NCBI GenBank assembly: GCA_028691575.1
Contig: JAQUYY010000012.1
Span: 1-16,139 of the forward strand
Reading direction: 5' to 3'
Length of the DNA: 16,139 nt
DNA from: Candidatus Gastranaerophilales bacterium
GTDB lineage: Bacteria > Cyanobacteriota > Vampirovibrionia > Gastranaerophilales > JAQUYY01
The position numbers and the translations under genes are program-made. A model generated the notes under the pieces. That model did not search any database, was not told the DNA's origin, and was given only the letters and a program-made list of their open reading frames with translations. This document shows, piece after piece, positions 7,696-15,658 of this stretch; within the stretch, counting starts at the first letter, position 1, and every line of letters starts with the position of its first letter.

Positions 7696-10059
7696 TTGAA
7701 AATAATAAGATTTTTATTTGTATTGATAATTTTTTTCTGTTCAACAATTTGTGCAAATGCTCAAATATCTGTCCTGAAAAGCTCTTCCAGTGCTGATTTT
7801 TATTCGGATAATCATCTTGGTAATTATAAAGATATCTGGAAAAGTTTTGAAACCTCTATGGACAATGCTAATCTTAAATATTCAGTCATTCAAGAAAAAA
7901 ATCTCACACCAGAGACTCTTTCGCAGACTAAAATTCTTATACTTCCATATATTGTTGAATTAGAAGATGAGACATTACTTCAAATCTGCTCTTTTGTTAA
8001 AAATGGCGGGAAATTAATTGCGATAATGCCTGATTTTCTTGATACAAAAACAGTTATTGACATATCTAATTTGTTAAATGTTAATTTAAGGAGTATAAAC
8101 AGGCTTTCTCAACGAAATTACATAAATTGGCCAGATTATCCCGAGATTTCAGATAATGATTTCCCGATATCAACTCCGTTTTTGTCCTTAAAACTTCCTA
8201 AAGGCACAAAATCTGTTGCAGTATGGGGACAAGAAGAAGAAAATATACCTGCTGCTACTTTAGCACAATTCGGCAGCTATATTACTTGGAGATGGGGAGT
8301 TGACGGGAATAAAACATTTAATTCATCTGTAATAAGAAGGATTGCAGATATTCTTGTTCCTAATATCGTTGATAAGGAAGAAAAAATCATTGATTATCCT
8401 GCTTTTTCAAAAAAAATAAATCAGATTGGCAATTATCGAGAAGATGCAATATTTTTTACCGAAAATAGCTATAAACCGCAGCCAATTAATGCCCTTGCTG
8501 AAATACAAGAAAAACTTTATTTGTCCGAAATCCAATCTGTTATTGCTGAAAATAATTATAAAAAAGGTTTTTATGATGAAGCTATACAAGAATTGGAAAA
8601 TGCTGATAAAAATATTTCAGATGCCTATCAAAAAGTATTCCCTTCACAATTGATAGAATTTCGAACGGTTTGGATTGATAGAGGGACAATAGTTTCAATT
8701 AATTCGCAAAGAGAAATGGCAGAACTTTTTGACAAATTAAAACAGGCAAAAATCAATATCGCATACTTTGAGACTATAAATGCAGGATATACAATATATC
8801 CAAGCAAAATTGCCGAGCAATCACCCCAAACAAAAGGGAAAGATCCTTTGAAGTGGGCTATAATAGAAGCGCATAAAAGAAATATCGAACTTCATGCATG
8901 GACATGGATTTTTGCAGTCGGCAATACCAGACATAACCCTATAATTAATGTGCCCGAAAACTTTAACGGACCGGTTATTTCAAAAAACCCTCAGTGGGCT
9001 TTATTAGGTCCAAATGAAAATATGATTCCATTTAATCAACACGAATTTTGGATTAGTCCGTCTAATTCTGAAGGAAGAAAGTATTTAATTTCTTTATTAG
9101 AAGAAATTGCAACAAACTATGATATTGATGGAATTCAGTATGATTACATCAGATATCCGTTTCAAAGCCCTACAAATCTTATGGGGTTTGATAATTCAAG
9201 CAAATTTTCCTTTGAAACCCAAACGATGTATAAATTAGAAGAATTAAACTCTTTTGTAATAAGTGAATGGAATTTGTGGAAAGCTAATAATATCACATCA
9301 TTTGTGAAAACTGCCTCAGAATCTCTAAGAAAAATAAAACCGAATATAAAAATTTCAGCAGCTGTTTTTGGCGGAACTAAAGAAAAAAGATTGGCTTCAA
9401 TTCAGCAGGATTGGGAAACTTGGACAAAAAATGGCTGGGTTGATATCTTAAATCCTATGATTTATGCTTTCGATTCGAAAAGACTTGAGGATGAAATTAA
9501 TATTTTTAAAACAGGAGTCGGAAATAATGCTCTGGTTCTCCCCGGAATTGCCGTTAAAAATTTATCAAATATTGAAACATTAGAACAAATTGCATTAACT
9601 CAAAATAAAGGTTTGATGGGACAGACTTTGTTCGCGTATGCTTTTTTAAGTCCCGAAAAAATAAATTTATTAAACTATGGAGCATACAAACAGCCCGCTC
9701 GGTATGATTTTTCTGTTTGTTGCGCACAACTTTTGATGAGCGAGTTTTTTGAAAAAATTAAAATTCTTGCAAAAAATGAAAATTCGCCTTCTTTTGTTAA
9801 CTTCATCGAAACAAATGAAGCCGATATAAAAGATTGTCTGTTTTCTTTGCAAAATAACCTGTCCGAAGAAAATATCGAAAAAGCAATTTCGATGTTAGAG
9901 AATTTTGAATTTTATTTATGCCAATATTCGCTTGAAAGAGAAAAAATTTCGAATCAAAGAGTTTTATTTTTTAATAATTACATAGAAAAAACTATAAAAA
10001 TATTGCATTTTGAAAAAAATAAACTAAAAAAAGTGTTTTTAAAGAATAAAATAATATAA
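7696..10059 (+). CDS. Secreted GHL10-type (family 10-like) glycoside hydrolase-like protein
   Basis: 787 residues from a TTG start. That start is chosen because it gives a clean signal peptide (MKIIRFLFVLIIFFC to ANA|Q23), has GGAG 11 bases upstream, and the next in-frame Met falls well past the signal. Residues about 25-225 resemble a glutamine-amidotransferase-like (GATase1) fold, with TKILILPYIVELED and FVKNGGKLIAIMPDF. From about 321 to 665 is a TIM-barrel GHL10/YngK-like domain (PF02638 type): EFRTVWIDRG, IAYFETINAGYTIYPSK, LHAWTWIFAVGN, YDIDGIQYDYIRYP (475-488) and VDILNPMIYAFD. Residues 666-787 are helical, Glu/Lys-rich and unrecognised. It is exported and probably acts on cell-wall or extracellular glycans. 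Family members are largely uncharacterised, so the substrate is unknown. A single-gene unit between the pilin and the HD-GYP gene. Confidence 0.82.
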   Translation: MKIIRFLFVLIIFFCSTICANAQISVLKSSSSADFYSDNHLGNYKDIWKSFETSMDNANLKYSVIQEKNLTPETLSQTKILILPYIVELEDETLLQICSFVKNGGKLIAIMPDFLDTKTVIDISNLLNVNLRSINRLSQRNYINWPDYPEISDNDFPISTPFLSLKLPKGTKSVAVWGQEEENIPAATLAQFGSYITWRWGVDGNKTFNSSVIRRIADILVPNIVDKEEKIIDYPAFSKKINQIGNYREDAIFFTENSYKPQPINALAEIQEKLYLSEIQSVIAENNYKKGFYDEAIQELENADKNISDAYQKVFPSQLIEFRTVWIDRGTIVSINSQREMAELFDKLKQAKINIAYFETINAGYTIYPSKIAEQSPQTKGKDPLKWAIIEAHKRNIELHAWTWIFAVGNTRHNPIINVPENFNGPVISKNPQWALLGPNENMIPFNQHEFWISPSNSEGRKYLISLLEEIATNYDIDGIQYDYIRYPFQSPTNLMGFDNSSKFSFETQTMYKLEELNSFVISEWNLWKANNITSFVKTASESLRKIKPNIKISAAVFGGTKEKRLASIQQDWETWTKNGWVDILNPMIYAFDSKRLEDEINIFKTGVGNNALVLPGIAVKNLSNIETLEQIALTQNKGLMGQTLFAYAFLSPEKINLLNYGAYKQPARYDFSVCCAQLLMSEFFEKIKILAKNENSPSFVNFIETNEADIKDCLFSLQNNLSEENIEKAISMLENFEFYLCQYSLEREKISNQRVLFFNNYIEKTIKILHFEKNKLKKVFLKNKII

Positions 10060-10100
10060 ATATACATAAAATGGTTTATTTCTTTAAAATAAAATTAATA

Positions 10101-10106
10101 TATAAT
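10101..10106 (+). promoter_or_regulatory. Candidate -10 element for the HD-GYP gene
   Basis: An exact TATAAT 32 bases before the ATG at 10138, in the 78-base gap after the GHL10 gene. No convincing -35 is seen. The short AT-only inverted repeat just upstream (TTTATTT at 10075-10081 against AAATAAA at 10087-10093) is too weak to call a terminator. Confidence 0.3.
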
Positions 10107-10137
10107 AAAATTACATTATTTTAAAAGCTGGTTGTTT

Positions 10138-12723
10138 ATGAAAAATAAAATTGAGATTCTTTCTTTTCAAAAATTACAGAAATTTGCTAAAGATGATAAT
10201 GAGCTATCATTAAAAGCCAATGCCCTATATGAATTAGGGAAAATTGAGAAATTTAGAAAAGACTTTGATGCTGCTATTAAGTATTTTGAAGATGCTCAAC
10301 AATCTTTTTTGGGAAAAAAAGATATTATAGGTGTCACAAATAGTCTTATAGAACTTGCAATATGCCAGTATAATAGGAGTTCGGATAGAATTTTAAGGGC
10401 ACACACTTTACTTAATGATGCAAAATATTTGATAGAAAATAATCAGCTGGAAAAAATTGCAACAAATAAAATAAATGCTAAAATCCTTCATTACCAAGGA
10501 ATTATAAGTTTTGCGGAAAAACATTTTTCGGATTCGCTAAAATATTATAAAAAAGCTTTAAATCTTTGCAATAAAGAAGATACGGAATATTCTAAAATTT
10601 ACGATAGCATGGCTATATTTTACTTAAGAGTTAATAATTTTCAGGTTGCAGGCGAATATCTCGAACAATCTATCGAAATTAAACGAAAACTCAATATTCG
10701 TAGGGAACTCGCTTATTCACTTATTTTATATGGCAGATATTTGATTAAAACAGAAAAACTGCAAGAAGGTATTTCAACAATAAATGAAGCTTTGGAATTG
10801 ATAAAAGATTATAATCCTTCTCCTACAATAATTAGAAGCTATAATGAACTTTCCAGCGCATATATTATTACAAATAATTTAAAATCTGCTCAAAAGTACT
10901 ATACAAAGGCAATGGATGTGCTACAAGAGTTTAATTATCCGATAAATGAGGCGTTTACCCAGTGTATAAAAGCACATATTCTACTGAAAAAGGAAAATCA
11001 TAAAGAAGCGATTGCTCTATTAGAAAATATAATAAAACCGATATTTGAAAAAAGCAATAACAGTAGAGGTTTGGCGCTTGGAAAACACTTGGAAGGTTAT
11101 GGATATTATCAGAAAAATAATTTTGAAGAGGCTATAGAATCTTTGCATGAAGCTATTGAATATTATTCAAAAACTTCCTTAAATCAAGAAAAAGCACGTT
11201 GTTATTATGACTTAGGTTTTGCATATCATAAAATCAATAAAAAAGAAATGGTTATATCTAGTCTGCAAGAAGCATTAAGGTTGGCAAGAATAAGTGAATT
11301 GCCACTTTTGACAAAACAAATTGAGGATTTTTTATATGAAATCGATATTAATGAATGGTCAAGAGTAATAAATAAAACTGCGCTTAAAGAAGCAGCTTAT
11401 GCTGAGAATAAGTCATTGTTGGAAACTTTAGATATAGTCAGTACGTTATCTTCAGCTGATATTGTTTCAAAAGATCCTTTGCTTGCACTATTAAAAATAG
11501 GTCGCTCAATTGCTGCCGAAAATGATGTTGAAGAGCTTTTAAAAATCATTACAGAAGAGACCAGAAACGCTATTGATGCCGATAGATGTACTGTATTTAT
11601 GTATGACAAAGAAAAAAATGAACTATGGTCAAAAGTTGCATTAGGAATGGGCAGTGAAGAAATAAGATTTTCAGCTGATACCGGTTTGGCAGGACATGTC
11701 GCTAAAACAGGGGAAACTATCAATATAAAAGATGCTTATAATGACGATAGATTTAATAAAGAAATAGATAAAAAAACAGGCTATAACACCAAAACAATGC
11801 TTTGTATGCCGATGAGAAACATTAATCAGGAGATAATCGGCGTTTTTCAGGTATTAAATAAACAGGGCGGCAAGACTTTTAATGATGATGACGAAGATTT
11901 AATTGTTGCAATCGGTTCAAGTGCAGGTATTGCACTTGAAAATGCTCGCCTGTTTAAAAAACAGCAATTAATGTTTGAAGAACAAAAAAAATCTTTTAAT
12001 AGTTTTATTCATACGCTCAGTGTTTCAATTGACGCAAGGGATAAGATTACAGCCGGTCATTCAACAAGAGTTAAAGGTTATGCTTCTTTAATAGCTAAAG
12101 CCATGGGGCTTGGTGCAGAGGAAATAGAAGTCCTGGAATATGCAGCAGCATTGCATGATATCGGCAAATTGGGTATAAAAGACAGTGTTTTATGCAAAGA
12201 AGGAAGATTAACTCCCGAAGAATATACTCACATAAAGGAACATGCAAAAATAACTTTTGATATTCTCGATAGTATGTACTTTGCAGAGCAATTTAAGTAT
12301 GTACCCGAAATTGCAGCCTCTCATCACGAAAAATTTGATGGAAGCGGTTATTTTAGAGGATTAAAAGCCAAAGAAATTCCTCTTGGCGGAAGAATTTTAG
12401 CAGTATCAGATGTTTTTGATGCAATTACATCGAGAAGACATTACAGAAACAAAATGAAATTTTCTCAAGTATTAAATATACTTAAAAGTGACTCAGGCAG
12501 TCATTTTGATGGGGAAATAGTCGATATTTTCTTTAATATTACATTAGATAAAATTATTGAAGTTATGCTCGAAGGCTATGACGAAAATCTTTTAAATGTT
12601 GACAAAACAAAGCTGAAAGATGTATCTGTCGAACAAATTTATCATCTTGTGCTAAAAGAAAATCTAAGCAAAAAAGAAGAAGAAATTATTTCAACTTTTA
12701 AAAAATATTATGATGAAGTATAG
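10138..12723 (+). CDS. TPR-GAF-HD-GYP protein, predicted cyclic-di-GMP phosphodiesterase
   Basis: 861 residues from the ATG at 10138; a TTG six bases earlier is in frame but sits directly on the only Shine-Dalgarno-like GCTGG, so I prefer the ATG. Residues about 20-400 are TPR-type helical pairs (ALYELGKIEKFRKDFDAAIKY and LEGYGYYQKNNFEEAIESL are clear units). Residues about 440-608 are a GAF domain (LALLKIGRSIA, FSADTGLAGHVAKTGE, GVFQVLNKQGG). The HD-GYP domain fills about 620-800: GHSTRV, HDIGK with H673-D674, HHEKFDGSGYFRGLKAKEIP (729-748), and SDVFDAITSRRHYR. Metal ligands look intact. The GYP Pro is Phe (G737-Y738-F739). HD-GYP enzymes hydrolyse c-di-GMP to pGpG or GMP. No membrane segment, so it is a soluble enzyme with a protein-interaction front end and a ligand-sensing GAF. 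A PilZ receptor gene follows after 119 bases. Confidence 0.9.
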   Translation: MKNKIEILSFQKLQKFAKDDNELSLKANALYELGKIEKFRKDFDAAIKYFEDAQQSFLGKKDIIGVTNSLIELAICQYNRSSDRILRAHTLLNDAKYLIENNQLEKIATNKINAKILHYQGIISFAEKHFSDSLKYYKKALNLCNKEDTEYSKIYDSMAIFYLRVNNFQVAGEYLEQSIEIKRKLNIRRELAYSLILYGRYLIKTEKLQEGISTINEALELIKDYNPSPTIIRSYNELSSAYIITNNLKSAQKYYTKAMDVLQEFNYPINEAFTQCIKAHILLKKENHKEAIALLENIIKPIFEKSNNSRGLALGKHLEGYGYYQKNNFEEAIESLHEAIEYYSKTSLNQEKARCYYDLGFAYHKINKKEMVISSLQEALRLARISELPLLTKQIEDFLYEIDINEWSRVINKTALKEAAYAENKSLLETLDIVSTLSSADIVSKDPLLALLKIGRSIAAENDVEELLKIITEETRNAIDADRCTVFMYDKEKNELWSKVALGMGSEEIRFSADTGLAGHVAKTGETINIKDAYNDDRFNKEIDKKTGYNTKTMLCMPMRNINQEIIGVFQVLNKQGGKTFNDDDEDLIVAIGSSAGIALENARLFKKQQLMFEEQKKSFNSFIHTLSVSIDARDKITAGHSTRVKGYASLIAKAMGLGAEEIEVLEYAAALHDIGKLGIKDSVLCKEGRLTPEEYTHIKEHAKITFDILDSMYFAEQFKYVPEIAASHHEKFDGSGYFRGLKAKEIPLGGRILAVSDVFDAITSRRHYRNKMKFSQVLNILKSDSGSHFDGEIVDIFFNITLDKIIEVMLEGYDENLLNVDKTKLKDVSVEQIYHLVLKENLSKKEEEIISTFKKYYDEV

Positions 12724-12754
12724 AAGTATGGTTTGAAAACTATACTATTTCTAC
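12721..12754 (+). terminator. Hairpin after the HD-GYP gene, possible terminator
   Basis: AGTATGGTT (12725-12733) pairs with AACTATACT (12738-12746) as a nine-base stem with one G-U pair and a TGAA loop. TAGA at the stop codon can extend it against TCTA (12750-12753) across a three-base bulge. The tract right after it is only mildly T-rich, with strong T runs not until about 12771 and 12787. It is a clear structure, but an imperfect intrinsic terminator. Confidence 0.4.
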
Positions 12755-12842
12755 ACAATTTGATTGATAATTTTTTTAAATGTAGATTTTTTTTATTTTT
12801 TAGGCTAAAATTTATTATGCTTTAATAAATGAATATTGAAAA

Positions 12843-13529
12843 ATGGACACAAAAGAAAATATTGCAGATTACATAGAAAAAAATGTAGAATCATTTTTTC
12901 CGGTAGGGCAAAAACTTAGCATTATTAGGACATATCTTGAAGATAAAGAAGAATATCCTTCGTATGTTAAAGATTTTGACAATGATTATATGTTTATAGA
13001 TATTTTAACAAAAGGCGGCGTGAATATTTCTGTTCAGCCTGACCGTGAAATTGGCATTGATATAATAACAAAAGACGGCATCTGGCAAGGGAGTTCGGTT
13101 ATTTGTGATGTGGTTTTCAGTCCTATTAGCGGAATTTGGGTTACTTATCCTACATCTTTACAGCGAATTCAAAGACGTCATTTTATAAGATGGGAAGAAT
13201 TTTCTTTTCCTGCGAAATTATTTATTCAGGATCCGGAAGCCGGAGATTTTGAAGAAATAAATACAACTGCTGCAAATATCTCTGCTAGCGGAATTGCAAT
13301 TTATACAAAATTAAAAGTGCCAAGAGAAGTTCCTTTGGAAGTTGAATTTAACTTTGAAAGTATAAAAGTTAATATTCCGGTTAAATATGTGCATTCTCAA
13401 TATGATTCTACAAAAAAAAGATATCTTTCAGGGTTTAAATTTATTGGTTTGAGCAGAATGCTAAAAGAACAAATTCATAAAAAAATTATTGCTATGCAAA
13501 TAGATTACAGAAAAAGAGGATTGATTTAG
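12843..13529 (+). CDS. PilZ-domain protein (YcgR-like), predicted cyclic-di-GMP receptor
   Basis: 228 residues. The N-terminal half (about 15-105) resembles a YcgR-type flagellar-brake/PilZN beta domain. The C-terminal half is PilZ: QRIQRRHFIRWE supplies the Arg motif (R111, R112, R116) and NISASG (145-150) is the second binding motif, in its Asn variant. Both halves of the c-di-GMP site are therefore present, so binding is expected. Such proteins act on flagellar motors, pili or polysaccharide synthesis; no flagellar gene is in view, so pili are the likelier target here. The ATG has no clear Shine-Dalgarno sequence. It follows the HD-GYP gene, which suggests enzyme and receptor work on the same messenger, although the hairpin between them argues for separate transcripts. 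The stop is one base before the folate gene start. Confidence 0.87.
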   Translation: MDTKENIADYIEKNVESFFPVGQKLSIIRTYLEDKEEYPSYVKDFDNDYMFIDILTKGGVNISVQPDREIGIDIITKDGIWQGSSVICDVVFSPISGIWVTYPTSLQRIQRRHFIRWEEFSFPAKLFIQDPEAGDFEEINTTAANISASGIAIYTKLKVPREVPLEVEFNFESIKVNIPVKYVHSQYDSTKKRYLSGFKFIGLSRMLKEQIHKKIIAMQIDYRKRGLI

Positions 13530-13530
13530 T

Positions 13531-14724
13531 TTGCCAAATTGTTTTTATGTTCGAAAAATAGCGCCTGAATCAATAAAACAGACAATTAATGAAATAGGAT
13601 TTGATGAAAATTATTTAGATTTTGCCTTAAATAAATATAAATTCAGGCTTATTAAAATATCAAATGTTTCATCTGTTCAAGCAAATATAATTAAACAAAT
13701 AGCTCTCTCTGTTGGAGCTGACGCTGCTGTTCATAGAGATGTAATTATTTCAACTCCTGAAAAAACAGATCTTGTCATCGGTGCAACAATATCTCAACAT
13801 AAAAAAATTGCTAAAAAGCTTTTGCATCAACAGTTTTCACTATGCAAAATTTCTGAAATGATTTCAAAAGAATTAACAATTAAACTAAAGTCTTTAAAAA
13901 TAAGAAATATAGAATTTGATTGGCATAAAAAGACTTATATAATGGGAATTTTAAATGTTACACCTGATTCTTTTTCGGATGGAGGTAAGCATTTTTCTAT
14001 TGAAAATGCCGTAAAACAGGCTAAAAGATTGATTGACGAGGGTGCTGATATTTTAGATATCGGGGGTGAGTCTACAAGACCTTTTTCACAAAAAGTTGAG
14101 CCAAATGAGGAGATAATCAGGATTATTCCCGTAATTAAAGCAATCAGGCAATTTAATAATGATATTGTGATTAGCGCGGATACAAGAAATTCCAAAACCG
14201 CAAAAGCTGCAATCGAATCAGGAGCTGATATTATAAATGATGTTTCGAGTTTTGATTGGGATGAGAAAATGCTTGAAACCGTAGCTGTTTTAGATGTTCC
14301 CGTTATAATTATGCATAGTCTTAATAGTCCTGATAAAATGCAGGAAAATCCTGTATATGATGAAAATATTGTCGATGCAGTCTATAAATTTCTTCAAGAT
14401 AAAATTACTTTGGCAATTAATGCCGGAATCAAGCCTGAAAATATAATAATAGACCCCGGTATAGGTTTTGGAAAAACTTTAGAGCATAATTTTGAATTAG
14501 TTAAACGGGCAGAGGAATTTTCTTCTCTTGGCTGTCCGATTTTATATGGAGTTTCAAGAAAATCACTAATTGCAAAAGTTTTAGATACACTTCCTGATGA
14601 GAGAGAGGAAGCTAATATCGCTCTTGCAAGTTTTTTAGCATCAAAAGGTGTAAATATTTTGCGGGTTCACGATGTAGAAAAACATAAAAAAGCACTAACT
14701 GTTTTAGATAGGATTTTATTTTAA
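13531..14724 (+). CDS. folP: Dihydropteroate synthase with N-terminal extension
   Basis: 397 residues, against about 270-290 for the usual enzyme. The catalytic TIM barrel starts near 135: MGILNVTPDSFSDGG (138-152), DIGGESTRP (176-184), ISADTRNSKTAKAA, GADIINDVS, PVIIMHS, IIIDPGIGFGKT (305-316), GVSRKS (340-345) and RVHDVEKHK. It joins p-aminobenzoate to the pterin diphosphate to give dihydropteroate in folate synthesis. Residues 1-130 are an additional domain of unknown role (QANIIKQIALSVGADAAVHRDV); long dihydropteroate synthases of this type are known from several lineages. The TTG start is supported by AGAGGA (13515-13520) inside the PilZ gene and by one-base spacing from its stop, which indicates coupled translation. 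No other folate gene is in view. Confidence 0.92.
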   Translation: MPNCFYVRKIAPESIKQTINEIGFDENYLDFALNKYKFRLIKISNVSSVQANIIKQIALSVGADAAVHRDVIISTPEKTDLVIGATISQHKKIAKKLLHQQFSLCKISEMISKELTIKLKSLKIRNIEFDWHKKTYIMGILNVTPDSFSDGGKHFSIENAVKQAKRLIDEGADILDIGGESTRPFSQKVEPNEEIIRIIPVIKAIRQFNNDIVISADTRNSKTAKAAIESGADIINDVSSFDWDEKMLETVAVLDVPVIIMHSLNSPDKMQENPVYDENIVDAVYKFLQDKITLAINAGIKPENIIIDPGIGFGKTLEHNFELVKRAEEFSSLGCPILYGVSRKSLIAKVLDTLPDEREEANIALASFLASKGVNILRVHDVEKHKKALTVLDRILF

Positions 14725-14737
14725 TTTAACTAGTTGA

Positions 14738-14766
14738 TTGATATTATTAAGATTATAACTTATAAT
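14738..14766 (+). promoter_or_regulatory. Sigma-70 promoter for the second pilin
   Basis: TTGATA (14738-14743), exactly 17 bases, TATAAT (14761-14766). This is the best promoter in the window. Transcription would start near 14773, giving a leader of about 25 bases with AGG at 14788-14790 eight bases before the ATG. It lies in the 74-base gap after folP, where I see no terminator. Confidence 0.7.
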
Positions 14767-14798
14767 GAATTTCATAAAAAAGATTATAGGAAAATGCC

Positions 14799-15518
14799 AT
14801 GTTAAAAAAAATGCAAAATTCTAAAAATAAATTTATTAGAAAATGGGGTTTTACTCTAGCTGAAACATTGATAGTAATTGCCATAATCGGGATAATTGCC
14901 TCCATCGTAACTCCGATGTTATTTGGCACGACAAGTGATGCTGAATTAAAAGCAGCGTGGAAAAAATCCTATTCTGATTTATCACAAGCAACACAATTGA
15001 TTGTTGTTGATAACGGCGGGACTTTAGCAGGTGCATTTCAGGGAGATGCAGCAGGTGCGGAAGATTTGAAAAATTCTTATGCTTCAAAATTAAATATAAT
15101 AAAAGATTGCTCTGGAATTTCTACTCGAGGAGGAACCGGAACCGGAGCAAGTGCAGAAGGTTGTTGGCATGAAGGGGCAAATAGCTGGTATTTTTTAAAT
15201 GGAACAGGTATTGGTGATCAAACAAATCCTGGATTAATATTGAATAATGGCAGTTTAATAAAATTTTATATGGACAAAACGGATTGCAGCGCTCCTAGAG
15301 GTGATTTTACCAGATGTGGGAATATGACCATAGATGTAAATGGATTTAAAAAACCAAATATAACAGGTAAAGATATATTTTGGGTAAATATAACATCAAA
15401 CGCACTAATACCAAGTGGCGCAAGAGGACATAACGATCCTTCAACAGACTGTATAGAAGGTTCAACAGCTATAGATAACTATGGTTATGGCTGTTCTGCA
15501 AAATATTTGTACGAATAA
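14799..15518 (+). CDS. Type IV pilin-like prepilin, copy 2
   Basis: 239 residues. The leader is 17 residues long and basic (ending FIRKWG), cleaved at G17|F18, followed by FTLAE with Glu5 of the mature form and a hydrophobic helix. From the cleavage site on it matches the first pilin residue for residue in length (223 residues, about 75% identical). The conserved N-terminus, YASKLNIIKDCSG, GTGTGAS, EGCWH and C-terminal GCSAKYLYE are shared; differences cluster at about mature 130-165 and before the final Cys loop, as expected for surface-exposed parts. Cys content is slightly lower than in copy 1, which has CHP where this one has HND. It has its own strong promoter. It is probably a paralogous subunit of the same filament; whether the two are co-expressed or alternative is unknown. 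Confidence 0.85.
   Translation: MLKKMQNSKNKFIRKWGFTLAETLIVIAIIGIIASIVTPMLFGTTSDAELKAAWKKSYSDLSQATQLIVVDNGGTLAGAFQGDAAGAEDLKNSYASKLNIIKDCSGISTRGGTGTGASAEGCWHEGANSWYFLNGTGIGDQTNPGLILNNGSLIKFYMDKTDCSAPRGDFTRCGNMTIDVNGFKKPNITGKDIFWVNITSNALIPSGARGHNDPSTDCIEGSTAIDNYGYGCSAKYLYE
14847..15518 (+). repeat. Direct repeat, unit 2 (pilin coding region)
   Basis: Partner of 6907-7578, same length and orientation. The upstream promoter and leader-peptide segments are not similar between the two units, so the duplicated homology stops at the prepilin cleavage site. Confidence 0.75.
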
Positions 15519-15521
15519 CTC

Positions 15522-15546
15522 AAATAAATGAAGCTATTTTATTTTT
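15522..15546 (+). terminator. Weak AT-only hairpin after the second pilin
   Basis: AAATAAA just after the stop can pair with TTTATTT at 15538-15544, followed by more T. The stem has no G-C pair in it, so stability is poor. It is the only terminator candidate in the 140-base gap to the next gene. Confidence 0.25.
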
Positions 15547-15597
15547 AAATTTGCTTAATAAAATCTTTATCTTTTTTTGAAAATTCGGACTTGAATA

Positions 15598-15625
15598 TTG
15601 GACTATGATTGTGTAAAAATATAAC
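15598..15625 (+). promoter_or_regulatory. Candidate promoter for the radical SAM gene
   Basis: TTGGAC (15598-15603), 16 bases, TATAAC (15620-15625). The -10 is one base from consensus and the -35 is partial. It lies 33 bases ahead of the ATG at 15659. Confidence 0.4.
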
Positions 15626-15658
15626 TTGTCAGTAAATTTATTTGAAAAATTATAAAAA

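Noticed and set aside
7681..8307. Repeat of GGAGTTGACGGG at 7681-7692 and again near 8296 inside the GHL10 gene
   Set aside because: The 12-base match does not extend on either side and the second copy is ordinary coding sequence (WGVDGN), so chance is sufficient.
10132..10137. TTG at 10132 as the HD-GYP start
   Set aside because: It leaves no spacer from the only Shine-Dalgarno-like bases, and an ATG six bases downstream is better placed.
11397..11723. Minus-strand open frame of 108 codons inside the HD-GYP gene
   Set aside because: It is antisense to the GAF domain and its Ser-rich translation is typical of reverse-complement coding sequence.
14725..14760. Terminator after folP
   Set aside because: No inverted repeat with a T tract; the gap is mostly taken up by the promoter of the second pilin.
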